Shown here in pieces: positions 37,216-49,503 of a stretch of 64,000 bases of DNA. Made by a program: the position numbers and the translations under genes. Position 1 is the first letter of the stretch. Every line of letters starts with the position of its first letter. Under the pieces are notes generated by a model, which saw only the letters and a list, made by a program, of their open reading frames with translations, was not told the origin of the DNA and made no database searches. The stretch is from Sporothrix humicola (lineage: Eukaryota > Ascomycota > Sordariomycetes > Ophiostomatales > Ophiostomataceae), in NCBI GenBank assembly GCA_021396245.1, contig WNYE01000042.1, positions 186,001 through 250,000 on the forward strand, read 5' to 3'.

Positions 37216-38538
37216 ATGCTCCTCCGACTACGGCTATTAGTTCTCCTGCAGGCGTCTCCTTTACTTGGAGCTGCAGTGAGTCCTATCGACCATCAAAACC
37301 ACAACATCCCGACTGAACGGTTTTCAAATGACCCATCAATCTCGATAGATGCAGATGCAGATGCAGCGGCCCGTCACCGTCTGAGCGTATCCGAGACGGC
37401 AGCAAATGTCAAGGTTCGAGCACAATCCCCGTCAACGCCTTTATCGACGATCGCACCACAGCAATCGCCATCGTCAGTCACAACTCCATCGTCGTCGTCG
37501 GCCATGGTCTGCAACAACTCACCGCTTCTCTGTGGCCGAACTTACAATAGTGTCACGCATCTCGGAGCTCATGACAGCGCTTTTCTTCGAAATACAAAAG
37601 AGCTCAATGCCATTGCCGGCGACCAGTTTTTCAATGCAACAATGGCACTTTCTGCTGGCGTTCGACTGCTGCAGGCCCAGGTCCATTATCTGAACGGCAC
37701 ACTATTTTTGTGCCACACCAGCTGCGGTCTGCTCAACGCCGGTCTTCTCGAGACGTGGCTCGGACTCATCGGCCGCTGGATGGATGCCAATCCTTACGAT
37801 GTCGTCACGCTTCTGCTAGTCAACAGCGACCATCAGGCGGCATCTGTGTTTGGCAGGATCTTCCAGCTGGCCGGGCTGTCCAAGTATGGCTATGCACGCT
37901 CTTCTGGTCGAGGATCAGCCTGGCCAACGCTGCAAAACATGATCGCAGCCAATACTCGCCTAGTTACGTTTATTGCGTCTGTTACCGCCGATCCAAGCTA
38001 CCCATATCTGCTCAACGAGTTTGACCACGTCTTTGAGACGCCGTACATGGTCACGAACCTTGCCCAGTTCAGCAACTGCTCACTCGACCGGCCACCATCG
38101 GCTGGATCGGCAACAACGGCTTTGAGGGCCGGAATGCTGCCTCTTCTCAACCATTTCGCATACGCAAAAGTCAGCAGCACCATCCAGATCCCTGATGTCA
38201 GCGACATTGACATTACCAATAGCCCGGACACGACAGGGACAGAGAACGGTGCAGGCATCTCGGGCACGCTCGGCGCACAGGCAAAACGATGCACGTCGCA
38301 ATGGGGCGGCACAAAACCGACATTCTTGCTCGTCGACTTTTTCAACCGCGGACCGGCCATCACCACAGCCGACAATCTCAACGGACTGACGGCGGCATCG
38401 ACGGCGGGGCGGGTTGTTACGGACGAAATGCGGCAAGAGAAGAAGAGCAGCGGAGCGGGAGAGGCCAGTGTCGCTAATTTGTTGCTTGTTTGGAAGATGT
38501 TTATCCTGGCAGTTGCGGTTGTCACATTTTCGGTGTAA
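37216..38538 (+). CDS. Secreted PLC-like phosphodiesterase, probably GPI-anchored
   Basis: Single exon, 440 residues. The chosen ATG (37216) begins directly with a signal peptide (MLLRLRLLVLLQASPLLGA); an in-frame start codon 93 bases upstream would bury it. A Ser/Thr/Pro-rich linker (residues ~75-110) is followed by a domain beginning CNNSPLLCGRTYNSVTHLGAHDSAF, with a candidate catalytic His in GAHDS and a second His in FLCHTSC. This matches fungal PLC-like phosphodiesterases of the TIM-barrel superfamily related to PI-PLC X domains. KPTFLLVDFFNRG closes the barrel. The C-terminus is a hydrophobic tail (LLLVWKMFILAVAVVTFSV) after a Ser/Gly/Ala-rich stretch, as in GPI-anchor signals, so the protein is likely attached to the cell surface. 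Substrate is unknown. Asn-linked glycosylation sites are present. Confidence 0.85.
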   Translation: MLLRLRLLVLLQASPLLGAAVSPIDHQNHNIPTERFSNDPSISIDADADAAARHRLSVSETAANVKVRAQSPSTPLSTIAPQQSPSSVTTPSSSSAMVCNNSPLLCGRTYNSVTHLGAHDSAFLRNTKELNAIAGDQFFNATMALSAGVRLLQAQVHYLNGTLFLCHTSCGLLNAGLLETWLGLIGRWMDANPYDVVTLLLVNSDHQAASVFGRIFQLAGLSKYGYARSSGRGSAWPTLQNMIAANTRLVTFIASVTADPSYPYLLNEFDHVFETPYMVTNLAQFSNCSLDRPPSAGSATTALRAGMLPLLNHFAYAKVSSTIQIPDVSDIDITNSPDTTGTENGAGISGTLGAQAKRCTSQWGGTKPTFLLVDFFNRGPAITTADNLNGLTAASTAGRVVTDEMRQEKKSSGAGEASVANLLLVWKMFILAVAVVTFSV

Positions 38539-40220
38539 GGACGTACAACTATTCTCTCGGGTCGGTCATCGGTCACTGTGTATTGTGTATCGTATTGCAA
38601 TAGATGTTACAACAACTTAATTGCGGGAGCCTCCATAGAAGCACAAAAAGAAGGGCCCGCACTCAAAGAGTGTTGGATGTTGCTCTTGTCTAGTACGGCT
38701 TGCCACATAAAATGCAGCACCCGCATCCTAACTCAAGACCAGCCGTGGGATAAGAAAAGGGTCAGATGGTCGAGATTGGCATAAGACAATGAAGAGTACA
38801 TAGCGAGAGAGAGAAAAAACAGACGTGTCTCGACGTGAGACCTACGGGACAAACCTTGACTTCCTTGAGGCCGATTGATCACAAATTCTAGTGATAAACA
38901 TAAGCATACACTCGTATGCTACACAGCATCGGAAAGCCGTCGTGCAGGATGCTCACGCTCGGTCGCACCACGGGCGCGGGTGTGCGGAGGATGAGGTGTC
39001 GTTCTCGTCAGAGTTGTATGGGAAAGAATTTTTGAAGGTGAGAATTCGAAATTGAGGTCCACTGCAGATTACAGCCTTTTTGTGTGGTGTAGTCACGTGC
39101 TGATAAGCAGAGCCAATCCCTCTTGGCACTTGCCATCTGCAAATTGCACCCCTGAAAGTCTAGACCAGAGGCCGCGTCCGTCTTGTGCTAAAACGTGCCG
39201 TTGCAGAGCACCTAAAGAAGCACCTAAAAAGGCACCTAGCGCACGCTACAGCGGGGACTACCAACCATCCTCTTCGCCAGAACATCGAAGATCCCAAGAC
39301 GGCACTTTGGCTCTTGGGATGAACATCATACATGGCAGAATTGGAATACGGAATACGGAGTTCGGAATACGTGGCTTTGCGAACTGTCCCTAAAAAGCAT
39401 TGGATGGCCACTGAAAGCCTTTTCACAAAGCTCCCTGCTCTTTCCTGTGTTGAAAGGAAAGGATGATCGTCGTGGCGCCCCTTCCATTACAATAATGCCA
39501 TCCCGAATACCGTATTATCTCACCTTGGAAGGAGCTCCGGCTCACCAAAACAGAAATCGCGTGCGGCTTTCCCTCTTCAATTTTTGGCCTTGGCAAGCCT
39601 CTTGGCTTGTCGTATTGTGCAATTCATAGGTGGATACCACCCGCCCTGCGGCTGTCTGAGCGAAACGGGCGTACGTGTACATACTCTTGTGCCATACGAC
39701 ACTCTTCCGTACGACGGTTGGCGCAATCCTTATTTTGGTGAAATAAGGGAGACATTCTGAAGTGAGGGAGGATTTTCAAGGCCAGTCGCGTGTAAGGAGT
39801 TAGCTCAAAGAAAATCGAGCCAAAGGAAGGAGAAAACTTAAAAATTCAACGAATTGCGAAAGCAGGAAAGCACCAACAACAAGAAGGGGGTCTCTCCTTC
39901 CCACAATCCATAGCTTCGATTCTTAGCTCCAGCCTTGTCAGGAAGGCGCGATCGTGGGTCACACATCCCTTCATAAGATACCTCGTATATTCTCTTATCC
40001 AGTCCCCTTCCACTCTGAGCTTTTCTTCTTCTTATCTTCTACTTTCCACCTCCATGTTTATCCTCTCTCTGCTTCACGATCGTCTTTTTTTCTAGTTCCC
40101 ACATCCCCTCCCCACCAACATCCCCAGATGCGTGTCTAAGCTAATCAACGAGTGGTCGCGTGCCTCACTTCCACTCTCCGACAAGAGCTCGATAGCCTCC
40201 CCGGCGCCCCGATTTTGGTG
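38539..40220. other. Intergenic upstream of the CAS1-domain gene
   Basis: No gene is supported. A CACGTG E-box lies at 39094-39099, and a short imperfect repeat of GGAATACG occurs around 39339-39372. A pyrimidine-rich leader lies at 40010-40115. Confidence 0.5.
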
Positions 40221-43200
40221 ATGGTGTGGCGGGCGCCGTTGCGTGCCGGGACGCGGTCCGTCAGATTGGTCTGTGGCACCGTCTCCGGCATGCTCGACGT
40301 CGGCCACGGCACTGCTAATGTGGTTGTCCGCCTGTCGTTGGCCCTGTTTTGCTTTGGCCTTCTCCTCCAGGCATTATCAAGTAAGTTACGAACATGGGGA
40401 CCGGGTTGGGGCGAAAACATCGAAAGAGAACCCCAACATTTGCCGAGAATACATTCTAACAGCACTTAGACGCTGCCGACCCGTATCGGTGCGGCGCATT
40501 GGTTCGGCATGGCTCCTGGCCGCCGTACACGCCACCAAAAGTCGATGCTGCGGCCGATTATGAGCAGCTCGAGACATTGACGCGCCAGGGTAGAGACCCA
40601 CCACCAGCTCGTCCCTTTGACAAATGGGAGCCGGCTGGTTGCCGCATGCACGAGTACTCGCGGGACGACATCCGTGAGTGTCTCGGCGGCAAGCGCATAT
40701 TGTTTGTTGGCGACTCGACCATGCGTGTGCTTTTCTTTGCCGCACTGACCAGGCTCGAACACGAAGCTGCCGAATGGCTGCTCCGCACAACATTCACCGA
40801 AGCGAACCCCCGACACAACCTGGCAATTGACTCGGAAACGGTCCAGCTGCAGTTTATCTGGGACCCGTGGCTCAACTCGACGGCATTTGAAGACGAAATC
40901 CGCATGTTTGAACCCGGAGGCGACAAGGGCATCGATCCGGCCGACAAGCCAGATTTGGTCATCATGGGTTCCGTCGGACTCTGGGCTGCCCGTAATGCCG
41001 GTGACGACAAGTATTTCGACACGTTCCAAGCGACAACTGATCGCGTGACACGTGCCATGGGCGGCACAATCCGCCCATTTGGAAAACAAGAATCTGACAA
41101 CTACGTCTTTCTCGCACCGGTCACAATTCCGCGATACGAGATGTTGCTGCCGGGACGCGCCGAAGCATTCTCGCCAGGACGCATCAAGCGCATGAACAAC
41201 TATCTTGGAAACCTGTCGCCCACGGCCCAGTCTCATATCTTGACCTCATACAACGACATGACGAACCACATCCCGGAAGCCTACGAGGACACAGGCCTAC
41301 ATGTCACGGCATCTGTTGCAGAGCGCTGGATCGATGTGCCACTCAATGCACGATGCAATGGGTTTCTATTCGGACGGCCAGCTGCCAATCAACCGGCACC
41401 CAGCATGGCCCATACGACCACCTGCTGTGCTGCCTACCCGGGACTTGTTCGCGGCCAGAGAGCACTCTGGTATATCATTTGTGCAGTGATTGCGGTCCCT
41501 GCTGTCTTCTTCCTTTCCAGAGGTCGAGCTACCTTGTTTTCAACGCACATCTCGTGCTCATTCGTTGGCATTGCTGCACTCTTTTGTTATGTGGCTGACC
41601 GCTCACATGCACTTGCCAAGTCAGAGAAGCACTACAGCGCGAGCTGGCTATATTCCGGCTTGGTTTTGTCTGGCCTTCTTTTCATTGCAAGCCAAAGAAG
41701 ACAGTCTCGGCGGCTGAGGACACCAGCCTCAGCTTCCCCCTCGGCACACCGAGCGTCCCTACTCGAGGTCGACTTTTTGCCTCGTCACATATCGAATGAG
41801 TGGAAGGGCTTGTTGCAAGCAGCCTTCTTGCTAAGTGCCTACCAAGACCGGTCTCAGACCACCATCGTCACCAGGTGGTCCGAATTTTTCACATCCTCAT
41901 ATTTGTTTCTATCTGCATTCGGCCATACATCATATTTTCTCCGGTACAGCGATTTTACTCTACGCCGAGTAGCATCGGTACTCCTACGACTCAACCTTTT
42001 GCCTTGCCTACTAGCTTTGATGCTTGATGGCCGCGAGACTGGCACTCTGAACAGCGTATCTCATCTATACTCGTTTTCTCGACTTATTTCATTTTGGTTC
42101 CTCGTTATTTACATCACACTACGGATCGGGGCCCATACCAATCGGAGCCGACCTCACTCCTTACTACTGCGAATCTTCATGTCAGCCTCTATGCTCGTCT
42201 ATGTCGGCTTGCGGCCCGGGCCTTACGGGCTTTTCGAAACCGTCAACAGAGCCGCCCGGTATCTTTTCGGTGATGCAACAACATGGGTCGTTGAGGACAT
42301 GCGCCTGGCTGTGTATACAGATTGGTGTGCACCGTACATGGGCATGGTGGTCGCCGTGGTTGCCCAGAGAGCAGCTATTGTCTGTGACCGGATACGACGG
42401 CAGCAAGAACAGAAGCACAAACTGCTTTCAGGACAGAACGGCACGACAAATGGACGCCCTCGAACTAGCACTGGCCCAAACACCAACGGTATCAAGGTAG
42501 CCGGTGCCCGAGCAAGAGCTAACACCGCCAGCAGCACCCACTTCAGCACACATATCCCACCGCCCGATGACGTTAATGTCCGAAACTCAGTCAGCCAGGA
42601 CGCAGGCTGGTTGGACCGACTGCTGATTGCTGTGCTTTACCCCGACGAATTTACGGCGCCGCTCCAGACAATGGTTGTCATTTTCAGTACCGTCTTCTTT
42701 CTCGGGTTTGCAAGCGCCACGTCTGTTTCACCCTTGATCGAAGGCGAGACGTCCCACCCGTATATGACGATTGTGGCGGTTGTGTCCTTTGCTGTTTTGC
42801 GCAATTGCCACAGTCGGTTGCGTGCAACATATATGGCAATACCGGCTGCTCTGGGGACAATGGCCCTCGAGCTATTTGTCTTGCATAATCACTTATTTCT
42901 GTCAGGTAACGGCACTGGCCGTCTTCGCCTGCTGTCCATCTACCCTTCTGCTGTCGAGGAAGGCTTCTCATTTCTCGATAATCTCACCAACGCCAAAGTG
43001 GCCGTTGTCCAGTGCTTCGAGATTATCAGCATTACGACTATCTTCCTCCTTGTCGGCCGGCATACCCAGCGCTCGACACGCTTTATGACTGTCATCCTTT
43101 TTGGAGAGGGCGCCAGTGGCGATGTAGACGCATCGTTGTCTGCTATAAATGGCCGTACCGCCAACGACGCTGAAGCCAAACTCGCGGCATTTGATGCAGA

Positions 43201-43351
43201 GTACTACGAGCTCCCGAAATACGGCGATGGTAGCTCGTCCACCTCAGAAGATTTGCCAGCCAGACGACTAGGCCCAAGCGGTCTAAGTGTCAAGATTCGT
43301 GCATCGAGCTTGCTCTTTCTTCTTTGGGGCTTCAACAGGTTCTATATATGA
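40221..43351 (+). CDS. CAS1-domain membrane O-acetyltransferase-like protein
   Basis: Two exons, 40221-40380 and 40470-43351, give 1013 residues; the 89-nt intron has GTAAGT and TTCTAAC. Exon 1 supplies an N-terminal membrane anchor (VVVRLSLALFCFGLLLQAL) and the splice leads into NAADPYRCGALVRHGSWPPY. A PC-esterase-like lumenal domain follows with KRILFVGDSTMR (GDS motif, near residue 132) and further blocks to about residue 310. The C-terminal ~650 residues contain around ten or more hydrophobic segments, the 10-TM acyltransferase domain of the CAS1 family. Relatives O-acetylate surface polysaccharide or glycans in the Golgi, for example Cryptococcus Cas1 on capsule glucuronoxylomannan; the substrate here is unknown. 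The start was chosen as the first ATG in the frame that encodes the anchor; an overlapping frame from 40243 lacks it. Confidence 0.88.
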
Positions 43352-46300
43352 TTTGGATGATTTATTTGGGTGCATCTAAGCTCACACAATTTGTACTGTT
43401 TTATTGGCGTTCGGTGGGTGGATAACAAATGGAAGTTATGACTACATAAAGAACTTGTTTGGTTTTTACAATTATTTAACTAGCTGTAACATGATCATTG
43501 TCTGGACTTTGAATATTTTCTCATTAACTTGATGTCCCATTATTTCACGATGCTATTGCAACTTCCAGAAGACGACTGTTTCAGGCTGAATGTGTTTGTT
43601 TCCAATGCACGGAGTCAGAAACAAATCCCCCATCTGCGCCTCCAGATCATTCTGTCTCTTCGTCCCAGCGTTGCTCTCTCTTATTCTTGCCTCTTTTTCG
43701 GATTTGCAATGTTCCTAGGAGGGGCAAGAGGCGGAGCCTCTGGACCAAACTTGGGAGAGCTGTAAAATCCGGTGAACAGTGATGCTTGCAAAAATGCTTC
43801 CTGGGTCTTAAAACGTGCCTTGAGAGAAGATACCCTGAGTCTTAACAAGTCATGGGAGACAAGTCTTTCACGGTCTTTCACCTTGTCTCTTTCCATCTGT
43901 ATTTGTCAAATACCCAGGTCGACTGTTGCATTTTCTGGACAATTTGTATTTTACGTTTATGCTTCAACTGGCCTGGAGCCTGTCAAGTTTAGTTGAGCTT
44001 CTTGGCGTTCGCCTCGACTTACACTATTCGAGCAGACCACTTTCTCGACTGTACTCGACTAGACTTGATAAGAAAGTCTTGGCTTCCGTTACAAAGAACG
44101 TCGATGACGGACTGTCTGGCGAGGACCAAGTTAGAGGAGAGCCGTTTATCTCTGAATATATACGAAGCATGGCGTAACGCTTCACTCGAGGACGTTGGAG
44201 AATGAGCGGCAGAATGTTCCATTCGATATTGATTTGCTGATCGATCAGCGGCCAAGTGTGACGCGGACAGTGATAGGACGCACATCGCACATCGCCCAGA
44301 GCACATCGTCCCGATCAGTTCTTCGAGTTCTTCGCTCACTCCGTCGCTTGTACTTACATAAATTCTGTCAAAGATGTGCCTCAAAAGAACAGACGTGAAC
44401 CAGATGATCATGGGCAGACTCTTACCTGAAGACGTCATCCTGGTTCGAACTTTTGTGATTTTGTCAGTTATTTTCCCATCATAAAATATTCAAATATATC
44501 TCAACTGTTTTCTGCACCCCTCCATCAATGGCACTACCGCATTGATGGTGTCGAGTTTTCGATGCAAAACAAAACACGTCTGGGAAACCTGGACCAGGGG
44601 TTGTTGGAGAGAGGCTCTGTGCGGCGACTGGACGCAGAGACGGTAGTTGACAGAATGCACTGTCGCTGTAAGGTTGTATTTAGTGCCAAAAGTGTAAACA
44701 GACCCCTGACATTTTGACAGAAAAAAAATGTGACAAAGCCTAAAGAGACAGCGGCTGAGCGGCTAGTCCCCTGAAAGCGCTGACTTTGGGGAGCTTTGGT
44801 GAGTCCCCCCGGACCCGCCGCCCACTACCGGCTTGCTTAGCACTCGGCTCGTGCCCTAAAACCTTCTTTCCTTTTGCCTTATTTTCTATTTTAGCAGCCC
44901 CCTGTCACCAGCCAAGGCGCTACAAAATAAGAGTTGGCCAGGCCCTGTCCAACGGTGTTAGCGCCCTCCTCCACCCCCTAAATAAGCTCTTCTGCAAGCA
45001 TTTCCAAGCATCCTACAGGCAGTCTCGGCACACTCAAGCTTTTCTTTCAAGCCCTTTCCCTCTTGTCTTCTTTTCTTTTTATTCGTTCCTTTTCCTTTTC
45101 TTTCCCCTCATCCTTCCTCTCCCCCTGCCTGTCCAACATTAAGCTTGCCTGGAGTCAGGCCCTGCATGGTGTTCGGAGACAGGCATTGTCAGGTGGGCTG
45201 TGTATTCAAAGTTCTCGGATGGCAGCTTTGCCGTCGGCCAGAGCCTCCTGTTTGTCTTCAACCCATGTAAGTCGAATGGGAAAGAAAGGAGGGGAAAAGA
45301 ACAGCAAGAAAGAGAGTGAAAGACAGATGCCATGTCAAGATGCTGTCCTGCACTGCAAAACGAGATGGCACATGCAGTCAGTTGACTGTCTTGTCGGGCG
45401 TCCGTCTGTTCGTCCCCGTCTTGTCTTGCTGTCTGATTATTTTGCTGTCTTTCATCTCTCAAACCTGGGACAAGCAGCACAACGTCTTTCCATCCCGCCC
45501 TTTGGCCCCTTATGGATGAGCTGCAACTGGACCATGGAGAATTGTGCCCGGTCCCATGGAAAGGGGAGAGTATTTTGGGCACCGGTTAAACACCCCGTAT
45601 CAGTTACCTTACACGAGACCAGATGCTCTTTTTTCTGTCGTTCCCAAAGAAAGAGGCAGCTCGACGGACTGGCACGAAATACCGCTTTGATGTTACATCC
45701 CAGCTGTTTTGAGAAAACAGCCTCCCAGAAACTCTCAGAGCCTCACATATTTTCGGTGCCTTCCGCTGGTCTCTGGTTTTGCCAAGAAGTATCAGTCTCC
45801 GTAGCATCGTGAGAGGATGGGGAGGGGGGGTGCAGAGTTTGTGATGCGATGCTGTTACGACCTCACGGCCGAGAGAGGAAGGGAAGGCGAGAAAGAAACC
45901 AACAGGGCTACATACTCACTCACCCCTTCTCGCTGTTCCATCGAAGAGGCCAATCCGTCGATCGTGAAGCACGGCAGTCGCTGCAGATTGTCATGCACAC
46001 CCTTTCCCGCCTCTTTTCGGTGTCTTTTGTGTGCCTTTCTGTGTGTTTGTGAATCTCTCACGCCTCATAACGCATGACAATGAGCTCGCCATATATATAT
46101 ATCTCGCCCACGGCCTGGCTGCACATCAATGATCTTCCCTTTTTTGTTTTCCCTTTTCTCCTTCTTTTTTTCCCTTCTTCCCTCTTTCTCTTTTCTCTCC
46201 TTTTCTTTCCCTTTTGTAGTCTGCACCTCGCTACGACATTCCCTTTTCCTGGCTGATATTCTTTCATTTTTGTTTCCTTTTCCATCTTTCTTCTTTTCAC

Positions 46301-46513
46301 GCGCCCAAGAGGCTGCATTTCTGTCATTGACTGGCACCGGTTTTTTTATATCATCTTTTCATTCTCAGCACACGCTTCGACAATCAAAATCACCTTCCCT
46401 TTGACAGGGTATTTTTACATCGAGTGCTTGGTCATTCATTCTTTTCTCATCATCCGACGTTTTTCAGCATCTTTATCTCTTTTCCGTCTCTTTTTCACCC
46501 TCATCCCCTCGCA
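43352..46513. other. Intergenic, 3.2 kb
   Basis: No protein gene is supported. A perfect 9-bp hairpin lies at 44522-44548, a short TA microsatellite at about 46090-46101, and a long pyrimidine-rich tract from about 46130 to 46500 that is the promoter and leader of the next gene. Confidence 0.5.
44522..44548. repeat. Perfect 9-bp inverted repeat
   Basis: CCATCAATG at 44522-44530 is complementary to CATTGATGG at 44540-44548, separated by 9 bases. It is isolated in intergenic DNA. Confidence 0.85.
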
Positions 46514-48017
46514 ATGCATTACTCAACAGCCCTGGCAGCCCTGGCCGGCTTTGGCTCTCTGGTCTCCGCAGGTAAGACTTGCACGAACATAACACGACTT
46601 CCATGAAGACACAACTAACAGAACAGCACCTGCACCTGCACACAAGATCCACGATATCTCTGGTCGTGCAAACAACAACAATAATAACAACAACAACGGC
46701 AACAAGAACAATGGCAACAACAACAACCGGAATAACAACAATAACAATAACAACAACGGCGCAAACATCATTGGCGTTTCGCCCGCAACACTTCTCGGTG
46801 GAAACACAGTCATTATCGAGCAGACCGTTCTCCAGCCGCAGATCACTGTTGTCCAAGAGAACCTGGACCTCGTCAACCAGCTGGCCATCACGGCCGAACA
46901 AGAGTTCTCGGCGCTCGTGCAGGCCCAGCTTGCGCTCGTCAACGAGGTCGAGACCATCAAGAACAACATCCGCGTGAACCACTTCTTGGCTCGCTTTTCT
47001 CAGGTCAACACGGTCATTGTCTGTGTGACGGAGCTGGTCGATCTCCGCGGCGGCAACAGCGGCCGCAACTCGCGCTTCATGGTCAACCAGCTGCTCGCCG
47101 ACAACGGCCAGCCCCAGAGCTCGGTGGTTGTCATGATCTCGGCCGCCAACCCGGTCACGATCAATGCTGCTCAGCCCACGCTCGACCTTACGGGTCTTTT
47201 GGGTGCCGCTAACGCGACTGCCGCCTCGGCCGTGGCTGCCGCGACTGCCTCCGCGTCCACCGCGGCTGCAGCTTCCTCTGCAACTGCTAGCGCTGCTGCC
47301 GCTGCTTCCTCTTCGGGCAACTCCACCTCCACCAGCAACCTGGCGGATCTTTTGGCCGGCCTCACTGGCAACGTTGCTGCTTTTGACCCCAACAACCCGT
47401 TCGGCGGCATCAACCAGACCGTCATTCTGCCCTACGGCTCCAAGGCCCCCAGCCTGCCCAACGGCGCCCAGATCGTCGCGGACCCGGCCAACATCATCTT
47501 CCCCACCCGCAACGGCCTGCTCGTCGAGGACATTAAGCAGTTCAACCAGGACTGCACCCTCTACAACGCCAACGGCCTGTCGCTCTTCAACCTGCAGTCG
47601 TCGATCATTGCCGCCGAGGCTATTGCCGCTCTTGAGGCCGGCAGCCTGAGCATTGGCTCGTCGTCGAGCCTCAACGCCGCTGCTGCCGCTCTTCTTTCGG
47701 GCGCTGGCTCGGTTGTCAACGTTGGCGCTCTTGGTGGCGCTGTTGCTGCCTCGTCTTCAACATCGACGTCTACAACGACAGCCGCTGCTGCTGCTTCCAC
47801 TGCCGCCGCTGCTACCAGCGCCGCCGCCGTTGCTGCTGCTCCTGCTGCGGCGTCAACAACTGCTGCTGCCGCCGTGGCAGCAGGTGCTGCCGTTGTTGAC
47901 CCTGTTGCTCCCGCCGCGTCTGTCGCTCCGGCTGCCTCGGCTGCTCCTGCCGCCGCACCTGCCGCATCTGGCGGCGGTGTCGGTGTCCAGATAGTCGCCC
48001 TCCCGGCTGCTGCATAA
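46514..48017 (+). CDS. Secreted Asn- and Ala-rich protein of unknown function
   Basis: Two exons, 46514-46571 and 46627-48017, give 482 residues; the 55-nt intron has GTAAGA and ACTAAC and falls exactly at the end of the signal peptide MHYSTALAALAGFGSLVSA. After APAPAHKIHDISGR comes an Asn-rich segment (about residues 34-62) encoded by AAC/AAT repeats. A helical, non-repetitive domain follows (NTVIIEQTVLQPQITVV, then VNQLAITAEQEFSALVQAQ, residues ~75-175). The rest alternates long Ala/Ser runs with a second ordered block (NQTVILPYGSKAPSLPNG, then NIIFPTRNGLLVEDIKQFN) and ends with an Ala/Pro-rich tail finishing VQIVALPAAA. No enzyme motif is visible. A cell-wall or matrix role is a guess from composition. 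Strong GCY and AAC codon preference suggests good expression. Confidence 0.85.
46671..46763 (+). repeat. AAC/AAT-rich microsatellite encoding poly-Asn
   Basis: This tract of AAC and AAT codons, broken by a few Gly, Lys and Arg codons, encodes the Asn-rich segment just after the signal peptide of the secreted protein. Confidence 0.9.
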
Positions 48018-49503
48018 ATTTAATGTCGGCAGTCCACCCGTTTTGACAACGGCTTTCTATTCTAGCTTGTCTTGATGACGAGTGCCCCTTTTCTTTCTTA
48101 TTATTATTTCGTACATAGACCCGACGTTATGTCCCCCCTTTTCTCTTGTTCTATAGTTTCTCTTCGCTTTCCCTTTCTTTTCTTTATTTTTCCTTTTTTT
48201 CCTTTTCCTGTTCTTATTTTCGTTTGTTTATGTGTATAGGATTTATTTGGTCCCTGGAGGCGCCTAACGCTGGGAAAATAGTATATGAAATCAATATTGA
48301 GATACCATTTTAAAATACTGTCTTTGGCGCTGCATTCTGCTACTCGATTGTCTTACAAAATGGTGCCTATCACACATTGTCGGTTTAGACAGATGTCTAC
48401 GCCTCACTTACACCGGCAAATCTTGCCTCGTTTTTACCATTTCGTTCGTCTCAACCGCCAAAACGCATGAAGAGACCTACTCGCATCAATGTCGATATTT
48501 TCCGCCAAGATTGCCAAGATGTGCAAAACAGATTCTCGCCGTGCCCGGCGCATCGGGCGATTCGATGGTGGGGTGTGCGAAGATGACAGCAGGGTCAAGG
48601 TTGGATGATAAAAGAGAGCAAAATAAATAAAAGAAAAGAGAAATAAAAATAACGAGTGAACCTTTTAAATATCAGAGTCAAATATAGGCGGCGCTACCGC
48701 ATTTTCTGTGACGTTTGATCGGTGCACATCTTGCGTTTCAAGCACCCTCCGTGAGCCGGTCCAGGAACCTGGGGCGTGTTTGTAAGATGTGACTTGCACA
48801 ATAATACTCACTCACACGCCCTTGTATAACTTAAAGGGCACTTCAAGAGAGTGTTTCTTGTTGCACCTAAACATGTAATATCAAGACTTCAAGTGAATAA
48901 TTCACATAAATAATAATTTCTCTTCTTTTTTTGTATATATTTGACTGTCCGTATTCAACTGAATATTATCTGCTTCAAGAATCTCATGAAAGCCCATCCA
49001 TGTACGACGTATGGTCGAGTTGTGTAAGTCGTCTGAGGAGTGGCAGGACAGTGTTTTAGAAGGGCACCAAATCGCACAGTGAAAGGCTAGCACAAGTAAA
49101 GCGGCACTGTACGAAAACACGTGCATGGATTCCATCGGACTTAAGGCCAGGCCGCATCATGTGATATATACAGGAGTTCCATGTGACTTGATTAGTCACT
49201 ATTGGTCGCGTTAGTGTCCCAATTTGTCCGGCCGTCAACCCTATCCCCCTGCAATTATGTTTTTCCGGACTGCCGCACCAAGTCGTAAAATTTCGCACCA
49301 AACCAGCGCCCTTTCCCATTGGGGGGGGTGGCACTCTAGGGAGGGCTTGCTAGCTCCACACTGCCAGGGAAATTTTTTGCAAAAGAGTTTGGATCGCTTT
49401 TGTCGATAGTCCACGATTTCTCTCTTCCCTTTCCTTTCCACCTTCAACCACCACCCAACACAAGAGCAACATCCACGTCGGTTAGACGAAGAAGTTGCCC
49501 ATC
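48018..49503. other. Intergenic upstream of RPS18
   Basis: No gene is seen. A pyrimidine-rich 3' flank lies at 48085-48235. An E-box CACGTG lies at 49118-49123, about 385 bp before the RPS18 ATG, and a short pyrimidine-rich leader immediately precedes the gene. Confidence 0.5.
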
